A stretch of DNA of 8,219 bases. It comes from Microbacterium sp. (GTDB lineage Bacteria; Actinomycetota; Actinomycetes; Actinomycetales; Microbacteriaceae). Where the stretch lies: positions 1 to 8,219 of the forward strand of contig JAJUIM010000075.1 in NCBI GenBank assembly GCA_029267645.1, given 5' to 3'. Under the pieces are notes generated by a model that saw only the letters and a list, made by a program, of their open reading frames with translations, had not been told where the DNA came from and made no database searches. The position numbers and the translations under genes are program-made. The first letter of the stretch is position 1; each line of letters opens with the position of its first letter. Positions 1 to 7,098 of the stretch are shown piece by piece.

Positions 1-76
1 AATCGTCACGAACTGGAAGAAGGCCCTCGAACAGCTCGCGATCGCCTTCCCCGACCGCGTCCAGCCCTACCTCTAA
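1..76 (+). CDS. C-terminal end of a probable IS256/Mutator-family transposase (partial)
   Basis: An open frame enters from the left edge (codons from base 2) and stops at TAA 74-76, giving 24 residues that start IVTNWKKALEQL and end in DRVQPYL. A tail of the form 'NW..AL.QLAI.F.DR' just before the stop resembles the end of actinobacterial IS256/Mutator-type DDE transposases; this is recalled pattern, not a search result. Such enzymes cut and paste their own insertion sequence. No catalytic residue lies inside the window, so family and intactness cannot be judged here. The following bases (about 92-119) look like a possible IS end, which fits a transposase whose stop lies close to the element's right terminus. 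Another IS family or a cargo gene of the neighbouring integrated element remains possible. Confidence 0.5.
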   Translation, partial: IVTNWKKALEQLAIAFPDRVQPYL

Positions 77-91
77 CCCCGAGACACCGCC

Positions 92-119
92 CGCTTACAC
101 ACACAACTTGACAAGCTCG
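92..119. repeat. possible right terminal inverted repeat of the IS
   Basis: About 20 bases after the transposase stop the sequence reads cttacacacacaacttgaca, the kind of 'TTACACA...TTGACA' end seen at right termini of IS256-type elements. The matching left inverted repeat and the target-site duplication would lie outside the window, so this is an inference from position and general appearance only. The TTGACA at 108-113 could instead be read as a -35 box, but no good -10 follows at 16-18 bp. Confidence 0.25.
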
Positions 120-225
120 CTCTGCCGCATCATCACACCATCCGTTCGTGTCAGCGCCGAGAAATGTGGTTCATCCCACCGCAGAGAATCGCACTTACAC
201 TGTCAAGCATTGCGTTGCAGATTTC

Positions 226-229
226 TACT

Positions 230-231
<2 letters not shown>
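226..231 (+). promoter_or_regulatory. possible -10 box (TACTAT) of the regulator-integrase unit
   Basis: TACTAT fits the actinobacterial TANNNT -10 pattern. It overlaps ATG 230, so if it is real the message would start near 237-239 and translation would begin at GTG 245 or later. No convincing -35 hexamer is seen at the usual distance. Confidence 0.25.
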
Positions 232-798
<567 letters not shown>

Positions 799-802
<4 letters not shown>

Positions 803-2047
803 CTGCGAAAAGGCAGCCCGCCGAGCAGGGCCGCGGGGGTGAGAAGCAGCAGCGGCGCTCCCGCTCGCGGCAACCTGGCTCGATCCAGGCTTACGACACC
901 GATCAGGGGAAGCGGTGGCGGTTCCAGATCTACGTCCTGAAAGACCCCGAGTACCCGGAGATGGGATCACGCCGACTCACTCGTTCCGGGTTCACCAACA
1001 CCGACGAGGCGAACGACGCCTTGCAGGAGGCGTTGAAGCGAACGAGAAGTTCGGCAACAACGCACCCACGGTCGGCACGTATGCGGATGAGTGAGCGGCA
1101 GGGCTCAAGCTCGCGGCGTCCACGATCAAGGGGTACAAGAAGATCATCCGCAACCACATCCGCCCGCAGCTCGGTAGTATCCGGCTCGACAAGCTCACCG
1201 CGACAAGGATCGCGCGCCACTACCGCGACCTCGAAGACCACGGCCGCCGTGACGAGTACGGCAAAGGAAAGCCGCTCTCGGCCAACAGCGTCCACAAGGT
1301 GCATGTCGTGCTCGGCGCGACCCTCGACGCGGCGATCGACGACGGGCACCTGACGGTGAACCCGTCGAAGAAGAAGCGCACCGTGAAACCACCGAAGTCC
1401 AGCGAGGTGAGGGCGCAGAAGCCCGAGATCGCGACGTGGACGACCGAGCAGTTGCAGACCTTCCTCACCTGGAACCGCGACGAGCTGGAAGACGAGCTGT
1501 TCCCCTCTGGCGACTCATCGCCTACACCGGCATGCGCCGTTCGGACGCCCTCGCCCTGAAATGGTCGGACATCAACACGAAGACGATGCGAGTCAGCATC
1601 CGCCGCGCCGTCGATACCGACGACTGGACGAAGACGAAGACCACCAAGACCGGACAGGCCCGCGTCATCGACGCCGAAACCCTCAAGGTGCTCGCCTCGT
1701 AAAAGGTGGCGCGGGCCGAGGTGTCGTTCGAGCTGGCGAAGGCCGACGCCTACGTCTTTGGAGACGATGACGGAAAGCTCCGCTCACCCGACGCAATGAC
1801 CAGCCGGTGGGATCGCCGCCTCAAGTGGGTGACCGCGAAGTTCGACAGCCTGCACCGGGTCACGATCAAGGGGCTGCGTCACACCCACGCGACGCTGCTG
1901 CTCGAACTCGGGGAGCACCCCAAGGTCGTCCAAGAGCGGTTAGGACGCTCAACAATCACCACGACGATGAACATCTACTCCCACGTCACCCCGACCATGC
2001 AGAGGTCGGCAGTAGACCGCTGCGCCGCCCATCTCGGCCAGGCTTAG
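799..2047 (+). pseudogene. int: tyrosine integrase of a tRNA-targeted element, disrupted by two frameshifts and two stops
   Basis: Site-specific recombinase of the phage/ICE tyrosine integrase family. Translation starts at ATG 799, which overlaps the regulator stop. An arm-type DNA-binding domain (GSIQAYDTDQGKRWRFQIYV...) runs to about 1038. A lost base near 1037-1038 (AAGGCG to AAGCG) shifts the frame. TGA at 1092-1094 sits where a Trp is expected (YADE-stop-AAGLKLA). The core-binding domain continues (STIKGYKKIIRNHIRP...) to 1505, where a C tract appears one base short. The catalytic domain resumes with LIAYTGMRRSDALALKWSDI (catalytic Arg 1535-1537), is interrupted by TAA 1700-1702, and ends with GLRHTHATLLLELG (Arg 1877-1879) and the nucleophile Tyr 1976-1978 in MNIYSHVTP. 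Restoring two bases gives 416 residues, a normal family length. Lys occupies the place of the usual box-II His. It cannot make an active full-length protein. It ends 79 bp from the tRNA-Leu 3' end, its likely attachment target. Confidence 0.92.
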
Positions 2048-2126
2048 CACTTTTTCTCGCACTTCAACGCGAAATGACCCCCAACCCGAGAGATAAAATC
2101 CCAGGTCAGGAGCCATTTCATTCGCG
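2048..2126. other. AT-richer gap between integrase and tRNA (possible att-arm remnant)
   Basis: These 79 bp hold no ORF and are visibly less GC-rich than the flanks (a T run at 2051-2055, 'gagataaaatccc' near 2091-2103). An imperfect inverted repeat is visible: CGCGAAATGA near 2069 against TTCATTCGCG ending at 2126. In tRNA-integrated elements this position carries integrase arm-binding sites; that role here is inference. I see no convincing terminator for either the integrase or the tRNA. Confidence 0.3.
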
Positions 2127-2150
2127 TGCGCGAGGGGGGACTTGAACCCC
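2127..2150. other. probable attachment-site core at the tRNA-Leu 3' end
   Basis: Integrases of this kind usually recombine in the T-arm/acceptor part of a tRNA and rebuild it with an identical copy carried by the element. The integrase remnant ends 79 bp away and points here, so the core should lie in the last 20-50 nt of the tRNA (approximate bounds given). No second copy is visible between 1 and 2126, so the other junction must lie left of the window or be lost. Confidence 0.4.
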
Positions 2151-2212
2151 CACGCCCTAATACGGGCACTAGCACCTCAAGCTAGCGCGTCTACCTATTC
2201 CGCCACCCGCGC
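2127..2212 (-). tRNA. tRNA-Leu(GAG)
   Basis: Read on the minus strand, the 86-nt sequence starts GCGCGGGTGGCGGAATAGGT and folds as a class II tRNA. The acceptor stem GCGCGGG pairs with CTCGCGC (one G-U), the discriminator is A at 2127, and the D-arm carries the GG of the D loop. The anticodon stem is CTAGC/GCTAG around the loop TTGAGGT, giving anticodon GAG, which decodes CUC/CUU leucine codons. A long variable arm (TGCCCGTATTAGGGCG) and a T-arm with GTTCAAGTC follow. The long variable arm and the GAG anticodon identify leucine. CCA is not encoded. The 3' end faces the dead integrase, marking this gene as the probable integration target; the tRNA itself is intact. Confidence 0.97.
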
Positions 2213-2268
2213 ATGGGTGTCGGTCCGTGCCGCGGATCCTTCCGAATCGCTTTCCGAACCAAGAGAAA

Positions 2269-2274
2269 ACATTA
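2269..2274 (-). promoter_or_regulatory. possible -10 box of tRNA-Leu
   Basis: On the minus strand TAATGT (a TANNNT match) lies in the only AT-rich patch (about 2259-2275) between the transporter stop and the tRNA. A start near 2262 would give a leader of about 50 nt. No clear -35 box is visible, and read-through from the transporter gene is also possible. Confidence 0.35.
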
Positions 2275-2320
2275 CCAGGGCGCGGGCGAGAGGGCGAATC
2301 GGATCACGATCCCGGGCGCG

Positions 2321-3415
2321 TCACGCCGCCGAGACGCCGAACAGCAGGCCGAGGACGTAGGTGATGGCGGCCGCGCCGTAGCCGATCGCGAGCTGTCGCA
2401 GGGCGCGCGGGAGCGGCGAGGCGCCCGAAAGCAGCCCCACCGTCGCGCCCGTGACGAGCAGCGCGATGCCGACGAGGGCGAGTGCGATGACGACGGCGAC
2501 GAGGCCGCTCAGGCCGAAGATCCATGGCAGCACGGGGATGATCGCGCCGACCGCGAAGAAGCAGAAGCTCGAGGCCGCCGCGCGGAAGGCGCCGCCGATG
2601 ACCTCGTGCTGGTCGCCCGCCGCACGAGGCGCGGGCATGCGGCCTGCGTGCGCGTTGCTCACGACGGCGCGGGCTCGCTCGCGGGCCTCGTCCTCGCCCA
2701 TGCCGCGCGTGCGGTAGACGAGCGCGAGCTCGTTCTCGTCGAGGTCGAGATCGGGCAGCCCAGAGTGCGCGAAGTCGCTCGGCTCTGTCGAGTCAAGCAG
2801 CTCGCGCTGCGACTTCACCGAGACGTACTCCCCCGCGCCCATCGACAGCGCGCCCGCCAGCAGACCCGCGATGCCGCTGAACAGCACGAAGCCCGCCGAG
2901 GCGCCCGTCGCGCCGATACCCATGACGAGCGCGAGGTTGCTGACGAGGCCGTCGTTCGCGCCGAACACGGCGGCGCGGAAGGTTCCCGACAGGCGGCGCC
3001 GGCTGCGCGCGGCGAGGCCGCGCACGACCTCGTGGTGGATCTTCTCGTCGGCGCGCATGCGCGGCGTCGCGGACGGATCCGTGTCGTACGGCGAGCGCGC
3101 CTCGGCGAGCTGCGCGAGGGCGAGCGTGAAGATCGAGCCGAAGTGCGAGGCCAGCCACGCGGTCACGCGCGTGCGCATCGTCGGCTTCGGCAGGCGCTTC
3201 GGCTCGCCGCCAAGCAGGGCGAGCCAGTGCTGCTCGTGCCGGCGCTCGGCCTGCTCGAGCTGCTCGAGGATGTCGCGCTCGTCACCCTCGCGACGGCGCG
3301 CGAGGCGGCGGTACGTCGCCGCCTCCGCGCGCTCGTCGGAGAGGTACTGCGCCCACCGGCGGCGCTGCGCGGGCGTCGCCTCGGTGGGATCGATGTCGGG
3401 GGAAGTCGCGTTCAC
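2321..3415 (-). CDS. ferritin-like/VIT1-CCC1 fusion metal transporter (MbfA-like)
   Basis: 364 residues. The N-terminal half (about 14-130) is a ferritin-like/rubrerythrin-type helical domain with candidate diiron ligands Glu28/Glu31, Glu57-x-x-His60, Glu105 and Glu124-x-x-His127. The C-terminal half is a VIT1/CCC1 domain: FGANDGLVSNLALVMGIGA (151-169) and SMGAGEYVSVKSQRE (191-205) are family signatures. The loop DLDLDENELALVYRTRGMG (222-240) matches the cytosolic metal-binding segment, and five hydrophobic segments lie at about 147-166, 172-194, 278-300, 302-325 and 341-361. Characterised relatives of this fusion (rhizobial MbfA) export iron across the inner membrane and protect against iron and peroxide; Fe(II) or Mn(II) export is the inference here. 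The start is GTG 3413-3415, with AGGAG (plus 3422-3426) six bases upstream. It lies 111 bp downstream of the helicase on the same strand. No IdeR/DtxR-type box was recognised upstream. Confidence 0.9.
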   Translation of the reverse strand: MNATSPDIDPTEATPAQRRRWAQYLSDERAEAATYRRLARRREGDERDILEQLEQAERRHEQHWLALLGGEPKRLPKPTMRTRVTAWLASHFGSIFTLALAQLAEARSPYDTDPSATPRMRADEKIHHEVVRGLAARSRRRLSGTFRAAVFGANDGLVSNLALVMGIGATGASAGFVLFSGIAGLLAGALSMGAGEYVSVKSQRELLDSTEPSDFAHSGLPDLDLDENELALVYRTRGMGEDEARERARAVVSNAHAGRMPAPRAAGDQHEVIGGAFRAAASSFCFFAVGAIIPVLPWIFGLSGLVAVVIALALVGIALLVTGATVGLLSGASPLPRALRQLAIGYGAAAITYVLGLLFGVSAA

Positions 3416-3421
3416 GCGAAG

Positions 3422-3426
3422 CTCCT
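3422..3426 (-). promoter_or_regulatory. ribosome binding site of the VIT fusion gene
   Basis: AGGAG on the minus strand, six bases before GTG 3415. It is the feature that decides this non-ATG start. Confidence 0.8.
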
Positions 3427-3433
3427 GGTGTCG

Positions 3434-3464
3434 GTCGGGTCGCCCCGCGCGTCCCGACGCGGGG
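3434..3464 (-). promoter_or_regulatory. GC-rich hairpins in the leader of the VIT fusion gene
   Basis: Two interleaved inverted repeats lie just upstream of the ribosome binding site: CCCCGCG/CGCGGGG (3443-3449 with 3458-3464, 8-nt loop) and GTCGGG/CCCGAC (3434-3439 with 3453-3458). They share base 3458 and their arms interleave, so they are alternative folds. No T run follows, so a simple intrinsic terminator is unlikely. A regulatory role is speculative in such GC-rich DNA. Confidence 0.3.
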
Positions 3465-3526
3465 TCTCGACGACCGTAGCGACGGCTCCTGATGGCGCTG
3501 AGAGCTTTTCGGAGCCCCGAACGTGC

Positions 3527-5275
3527 CTACCGGTGCACGCGCTTGCGCAGCAGGTCGATGCGCGCCTGCAGCTGCGCGACCGTCGCCTGCGCGACGGGCG
3601 GCCCGCCGCACGTGCGCCGCAGCCACGCGTGGACCTGCCCGTGAGGATCCCCCGTCTGCTTCGCGTAGACGCCCACGAGGCTGTTGAGCAGCTGGCGCTG
3701 CTCCTTCAGCGTGCGGTGCAAGGGCTCGGGCAGCTCGCCCACCGTGCCCGCCTCGCGCTCGCGCGTCTCGCGCACCTCGCGGTGCCGCGACTGGCGCGCC
3801 TGGCGCTGCATGAGCAGATCGTGCACGTGCTCGGGCTCGAGCAGGCCCGGAAGCCCGATGAACTCGAGCTCCTCATCGGTTCCCGGCACGGCGAGCTGGC
3901 CGAACTGCTGCCCGTCGAAGACGACCGAGTCGAAGTGCGCGACCGATCCGAGCGACTGGAAGGAGAACTCCTCCTCCATGAGCTCGTCGCTCGCCTTCTC
4001 CTCGCGCTCGGCGGCGTCGAGGAGCGAGTCGTCGAGCCCGTCGGCGTCTTTCTCGCCGCGGTCGAGTACGTGGTCGCGCTGCTTCTCCATCTCGTGCGCG
4101 AGCGACATGAGCACGGGCACCTGCGGCAGGAACACGCTCGCGGCCTCGCCCTTGCGGCGAGCGCGCACGAAACGACCGATCGCCTGCGCGAAGAACAGCG
4201 GCGTCGACGAGCTCGTGGCGTAGACGCCGACGGCGAGCCGGGGCACGTCGACCCCTTCCGACACCATGCGCACGGCGACCATCCACCGCGACGTGTTGTT
4301 CGAGAACTGCTCGATGCGCGCGGAGGCCTCGGCCTCGTCACTCAACACGACCGTGGCCGGCTGGCCCGTGATCCGCCGCAGGATCTCGGCGTACGCGCGG
4401 GCGTTCGTCTGATCGGTCGCGATCACGAGACCGCCCGCGTCGGGCACGTGGCGGCGGATCTCGGTGAGCCGCTGGTCGGCGCTCTTCAGGACGGCCGGCA
4501 TCCAGTCGCCCTCGGGGTCGAGCGCCGTGCGCCAGGCCTGGCTCGTGACGTCCTTCGTGTTGTCCTGCCCCAGGTGCGCCTCGAGCTCGTCGCCCATGCG
4601 CGTGCGCCACTTCATGTGGCCCGAGTAGACGTGGAACAGCACGGGTCGCACGACGCCGTCGGCGAGCGCGCGGCCGTAGCCGTAGTTGTAGTCGGTCACC
4701 GACGTGCGCAGACCCTGCTCGTCAGGCGCGTACTCGACGAACGGAATCGGGGCGTCGTCGCTGCGGAAGGGCGTGCCGCTCAGCAGCAGGCGCCGCGTCG
4801 CGGGGCTGTATGCGTCGCGGATCGCGTCGCCCCAGCTCAGCGCGTCGCCGCCGTGATGCACCTCGTCGAGGATCACGAGCGTGCGCGCGTCTTTCACGAG
4901 TCGGCGGTGCACGGACGACTTCACCGCGACCTGGGCGTAGGTCACGACGGCGCCGTGATAGTGACGCGCGAGATACGGCTGCTGGTTCGAGAAGTCGGGA
5001 TCGAGCCGGATGCTCGTGCGCGCGGCGGCATCGGCCCACTGCGTCTTGAGGTGCTCGGTCGGGCAGACGACGACGATGCGGTCGATCTCGCCGCGGTGGC
5101 GCAGCTCGCGCGCGACCGTGAGCGCGAAGGTCGTCTTGCCGGCGCCGGGCGTCGCGGCGACGAGGAAGTCGCGCTTGTTCTGCTCGAAGAACTGGTCGAG
5201 GGCCTCCTGCTGCCATGCTCGCAGCCTGCCCGCCGTGCCCCTCGGGGCTCTCTGCGGATAGGACGGACTCAGCAC
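3527..5275 (-). CDS. superfamily 2 DEAD/DEAH-box helicase (ResIII-type)
   Basis: 582 residues of an ATP-dependent SF2 helicase/translocase. Visible motifs in order: Gln22 in LRAWQQEALDQFF, upstream of Walker A; Walker A ATPGAGKTT (41-49); motif Ia VVVCPTEHLKTQW (68-80); Walker B DEVHH (137-141); motif III SGTPF (166-170); motif V-like MVSEGVDVPRLAVGVYA (337-353); motif VI QAIGRFVRAR (364-373). This gives a complete two-lobe motor over about 14-390. Beyond it lies a charged, Glu-rich helical region (about 391-437) and a C-terminal part I cannot assign, with a likely coiled coil near 486-535 and a final helix. No nuclease, methyltransferase or defence partner lies beside it, so the substrate is unknown and a general DNA or RNA role is more likely than restriction. 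The start is GTG 5273-5275, the first start after the upstream stop. Its SD (GGTGG) is weak, and TATCGT (5284-5289) 8 bases upstream may be a -10 of a nearly leaderless message. Confidence 0.9.
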   Translation of the reverse strand: MLSPSYPQRAPRGTAGRLRAWQQEALDQFFEQNKRDFLVAATPGAGKTTFALTVARELRHRGEIDRIVVVCPTEHLKTQWADAAARTSIRLDPDFSNQQPYLARHYHGAVVTYAQVAVKSSVHRRLVKDARTLVILDEVHHGGDALSWGDAIRDAYSPATRRLLLSGTPFRSDDAPIPFVEYAPDEQGLRTSVTDYNYGYGRALADGVVRPVLFHVYSGHMKWRTRMGDELEAHLGQDNTKDVTSQAWRTALDPEGDWMPAVLKSADQRLTEIRRHVPDAGGLVIATDQTNARAYAEILRRITGQPATVVLSDEAEASARIEQFSNNTSRWMVAVRMVSEGVDVPRLAVGVYATSSSTPLFFAQAIGRFVRARRKGEAASVFLPQVPVLMSLAHEMEKQRDHVLDRGEKDADGLDDSLLDAAEREEKASDELMEEEFSFQSLGSVAHFDSVVFDGQQFGQLAVPGTDEELEFIGLPGLLEPEHVHDLLMQRQARQSRHREVRETREREAGTVGELPEPLHRTLKEQRQLLNSLVGVYAKQTGDPHGQVHAWLRRTCGGPPVAQATVAQLQARIDLLRKRVHR

Positions 5276-5381
5276 GATCCACCACGATAGACCCGACCCC
5301 CGACATCCGTCCGGCGCGTCTTCTCAGGTGGTGGCGCGTCGCCTCGGAACGGGCTAGGTTGCATTGGTCCAAGGAGGATTC
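5276..5381. promoter_or_regulatory. divergent promoter region, helicase / SGNH hydrolase
   Basis: This 106-bp gap separates two divergent starts. Towards the hydrolase, TAGGTT (5355-5360) fits the TANNNT -10 pattern and is followed by the strong SD AAGGAGG (5371-5377). Towards the helicase, TATCGT (minus strand, 5284-5289) fits the same pattern 8 bases before GTG 5275. Clear -35 boxes are not visible for either. Confidence 0.45.
5371..5377 (+). promoter_or_regulatory. strong Shine-Dalgarno of the SGNH hydrolase
   Basis: AAGGAGG followed by ATTC and ATG 5382. It settles the start and is the strongest ribosome binding site in the window. Confidence 0.85.
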
Positions 5382-6209
5382 ATGACGTCGCCAGACATCC
5401 GCACACCGTTCGTCGAGAACGAGGAGCCGCACCCCTGGCGACGCCTCGTCTCCCTCGGAGATTCCTTCACGGAGGGCATCGGCGACCCCGAGCCCGGATC
5501 GCCCGGCGGCCACCGCGGCTGGGCCGACCGCGTCGCCGAGGTGCTCGGCAGCCAGGTCGACGACTTCGCCTACGCGAACCTCGCCGTGCGCGGCAAGCTC
5601 ATCCGCCAGATCTCCGACGATCAGATCGACGCGGCGCTCGCGCTCAAGCCCGACCTCGTCACGCTGTGCGCGGGCGGCAACGACGTGATCCGCCCCCGCA
5701 CGGATCCCGACGAGATCGCCGAGCTCTTCGACTCCTGCGTCTCGCGCCTCAGCGCGAGCGGCGCGGCCGTCGTCATCTTCACGGGCTTCGACGTGGGCTG
5801 GAACCCCGTGTTCCGCACGTTCCGCGGCAAGGTCGCGATCTACAACGAGAACATGCGCGCGATCGCCGAGCGGTACGACGCGATCGTCGCCGATCTCTGG
5901 GCGCTCAAGGAGGTGCAGGATCCGCGCTTCTGGGCCGAGGATCGCCTGCACCTCAACCCGCTCGGGCATCACGAGGTCGCGCGCATGGTGCTGCGCACGC
6001 TCAACGTCCCGAACGAGCTGCAGCCCATGCAGCCGGATCCCCTCCCCCAGCGCAACTGGCGCGAGGCCCGCCGCGACGACCTCGTCTGGGCGCGCACCCA
6101 CCTCGTGCCGTGGGTGCTGCGGCGCCTGCGCCACCAGTCATCGGGCGACGGCGTGCTGCCCAAGCGCCCCGACGCGGCGCCGGTCGTCGGCGGCGACAGC
6201 GGGGTATGA
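5382..6209 (+). CDS. SGNH/GDSL-type hydrolase
   Basis: 275 residues. The four SGNH blocks are present: SLGDSFTEG with nucleophile Ser28; NLAVRGK (66-72) with the oxyanion Gly71; CAGGNDVI with Asn100; and AEDRLHLNPLGH with the Asp187/His190 pair. These make it a serine esterase, lipase or acyl-hydrolase of the GDSL family (SGNH clan). There is no signal peptide or membrane segment, so it should act in the cytoplasm; the ester substrate cannot be told from sequence. The tail after about residue 215 is Pro/Arg-rich and looks disordered. ATG 5382 is chosen over an in-frame TTG at 5364 because AAGGAGG (5371-5377) sits four bases before it. The gene is divergent from the helicase and convergent with the methyltransferase, with only 22 bp between the stops and no obvious terminator there. 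Confidence 0.9.
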   Translation: MTSPDIRTPFVENEEPHPWRRLVSLGDSFTEGIGDPEPGSPGGHRGWADRVAEVLGSQVDDFAYANLAVRGKLIRQISDDQIDAALALKPDLVTLCAGGNDVIRPRTDPDEIAELFDSCVSRLSASGAAVVIFTGFDVGWNPVFRTFRGKVAIYNENMRAIAERYDAIVADLWALKEVQDPRFWAEDRLHLNPLGHHEVARMVLRTLNVPNELQPMQPDPLPQRNWREARRDDLVWARTHLVPWVLRRLRHQSSGDGVLPKRPDAAPVVGGDSGV

Positions 6210-6231
6210 GATCTGCGTGTGCCGCCCGCGA

Positions 6232-7041
6232 TCACCGCGTCGCGTAGAACGCGACGGCGGAGGCGGCGGCGACGTTGAGCGAGTCGACCCCGCCCATCAT
6301 GGGGATCGTGACGCGGCGGTCGAGCAGGCGATCCGCGCGGTGCGTGATGCCGTGGCCCTCCGTGCCGAGCACGAGGGCGAGGCGCTCGTGCTCCTCGTCG
6401 ACGAGCTCGTCGAGTGTGATCGCGCCCTCCCCCAGCGTCATGCCCGCGACGTGGAACCCCAGTCCGCGCAGCTCGTCGATGCCGCGCGGCCAGTCGTCGA
6501 TGCGCGTCCACGGCACCTGGAACACCGTGCCCATCGAGACGCGCACGCTGCGGCGATAGAGCGGATCCGCACAGCGCGGCGTCACGAGCACGGCGTCGAC
6601 GCCGAGCGCTGCGGCCGAGCGGAAGACGGCGCCCACGTTCGTGTGATCGACGAGATCCTCGAGGATCGCGACGCGCGTGCGACGACCGCGAGCGTCGCCG
6701 AGCAGGTCGGCCATGGCGGGCAGCGCCGGGCGGTGCATCGCCGCGAGCATGCCGCGGTGCACGGCGTACCCCGTGACCTGCTCGGCGACCTCATCCGGCA
6801 CGACGTAGACGGGCGTCTGCGAGTCGCCCACGAGCGATTCGACGTCGTCGAGCCACTTCTCGGCGGTCATCACCGATCGAGGCCGGTGGCCCGCCGCGAG
6901 CGCACGGGCGAGCACCTTCGCCGATTCGGCCATGTACAGCCCGCCCGCCGGCTCGAGTACGCGCCGCAGGGCGACGTCGGTGAGGCTGCGGTAGTCGGCG
7001 AGGCGCTCGTCGTCGGCGTCGGAGATCCGCTCGAGGTGCAT
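6232..7041 (-). CDS. SpoU/TrmH-family RNA 2'-O-methyltransferase
   Basis: 269 residues. The C-terminal SPOUT (trefoil-knot) domain carries all three SpoU motifs: motif 1 LEDLVDHTNVGAVFRSAAALG (128-148, with Asn135 and Arg141); motif 2 LALVLGTEGHGIT (221-233, with Glu228); and motif 3 IPMMGGVDSLNVAAASAVAFY (246-266, with Ser254 and Asn256). Together they bind S-adenosylmethionine and methylate a ribose 2'-OH in tRNA or rRNA. Residues 1-110 form a TrmH/RlmB-like N-terminal substrate-binding domain (SLTDVALRRVLEPAGGLYMAES...). The target nucleotide cannot be assigned. The frame stays open far upstream across the sirtuin gene, but homology begins at ATG 7041, preceded by GAGG eight to nine bases upstream. 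It is convergent with the hydrolase and divergent from the sirtuin. Confidence 0.92.
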   Translation of the reverse strand: MHLERISDADDERLADYRSLTDVALRRVLEPAGGLYMAESAKVLARALAAGHRPRSVMTAEKWLDDVESLVGDSQTPVYVVPDEVAEQVTGYAVHRGMLAAMHRPALPAMADLLGDARGRRTRVAILEDLVDHTNVGAVFRSAAALGVDAVLVTPRCADPLYRRSVRVSMGTVFQVPWTRIDDWPRGIDELRGLGFHVAGMTLGEGAITLDELVDEEHERLALVLGTEGHGITHRADRLLDRRVTIPMMGGVDSLNVAAASAVAFYATR

Positions 7042-7086
7042 TCCGTCATCCTCGCAGGAGCAGGCCGGAAGGCGCCCGTGCGGCCG

Positions 7087-7092
7087 TAGGAT
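7087..7092 (+). promoter_or_regulatory. -10 box of the sirtuin gene, probably leaderless
   Basis: TAGGAT matches TANNNT and ends six bases before GTG 7099, so transcription would begin at or next to the start codon. No SD is visible in that space, which supports a leaderless message. The 10-bp perfect palindrome GGATCGATCC (7089-7098) overlaps the box and the expected start point. Confidence 0.5.
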
Positions 7093-7098
7093 CGATCC

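Noticed and set aside
108..136. TTGACA as a -35 promoter box
   Set aside because: No acceptable -10 at 16-18 bp; it fits better as part of a possible IS end.
164..229. Earlier ATG for the regulator
   Set aside because: No SD and an unlikely hydrophobic leader (MWFIPPQRIALTLSS); homology begins after ATG 230.
3484..3516. GGCTCC/GGAGCC inverted repeat as a terminator of the helicase
   Set aside because: A 6-bp stem with a 21-nt loop and no following T run is too weak.
3416..3526. IdeR/DtxR-type iron box upstream of the VIT gene
   Set aside because: No TTAGGTTAG-like inverted repeat could be found in this gap.
3527..5275. Helicase as part of a defence or restriction system
   Set aside because: No nuclease, methyltransferase of DNA type, or other defence gene is adjacent; flanking genes look like ordinary chromosomal ones.
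2213..5290. 1025-codon open frame on the plus strand
   Set aside because: It is antisense to the VIT fusion and the helicase, both of which have full family motifs. Its product is a low-complexity Arg/Ala/Val/Leu-rich string. Such long shadows are common in GC-rich genomes where third-position GC removes stops on the opposite strand.
4722..6134. 470-codon minus-strand ORF across the hydrolase and the helicase start
   Set aside because: Antisense to the SGNH hydrolase and out of frame with the helicase; no family motif in its product.
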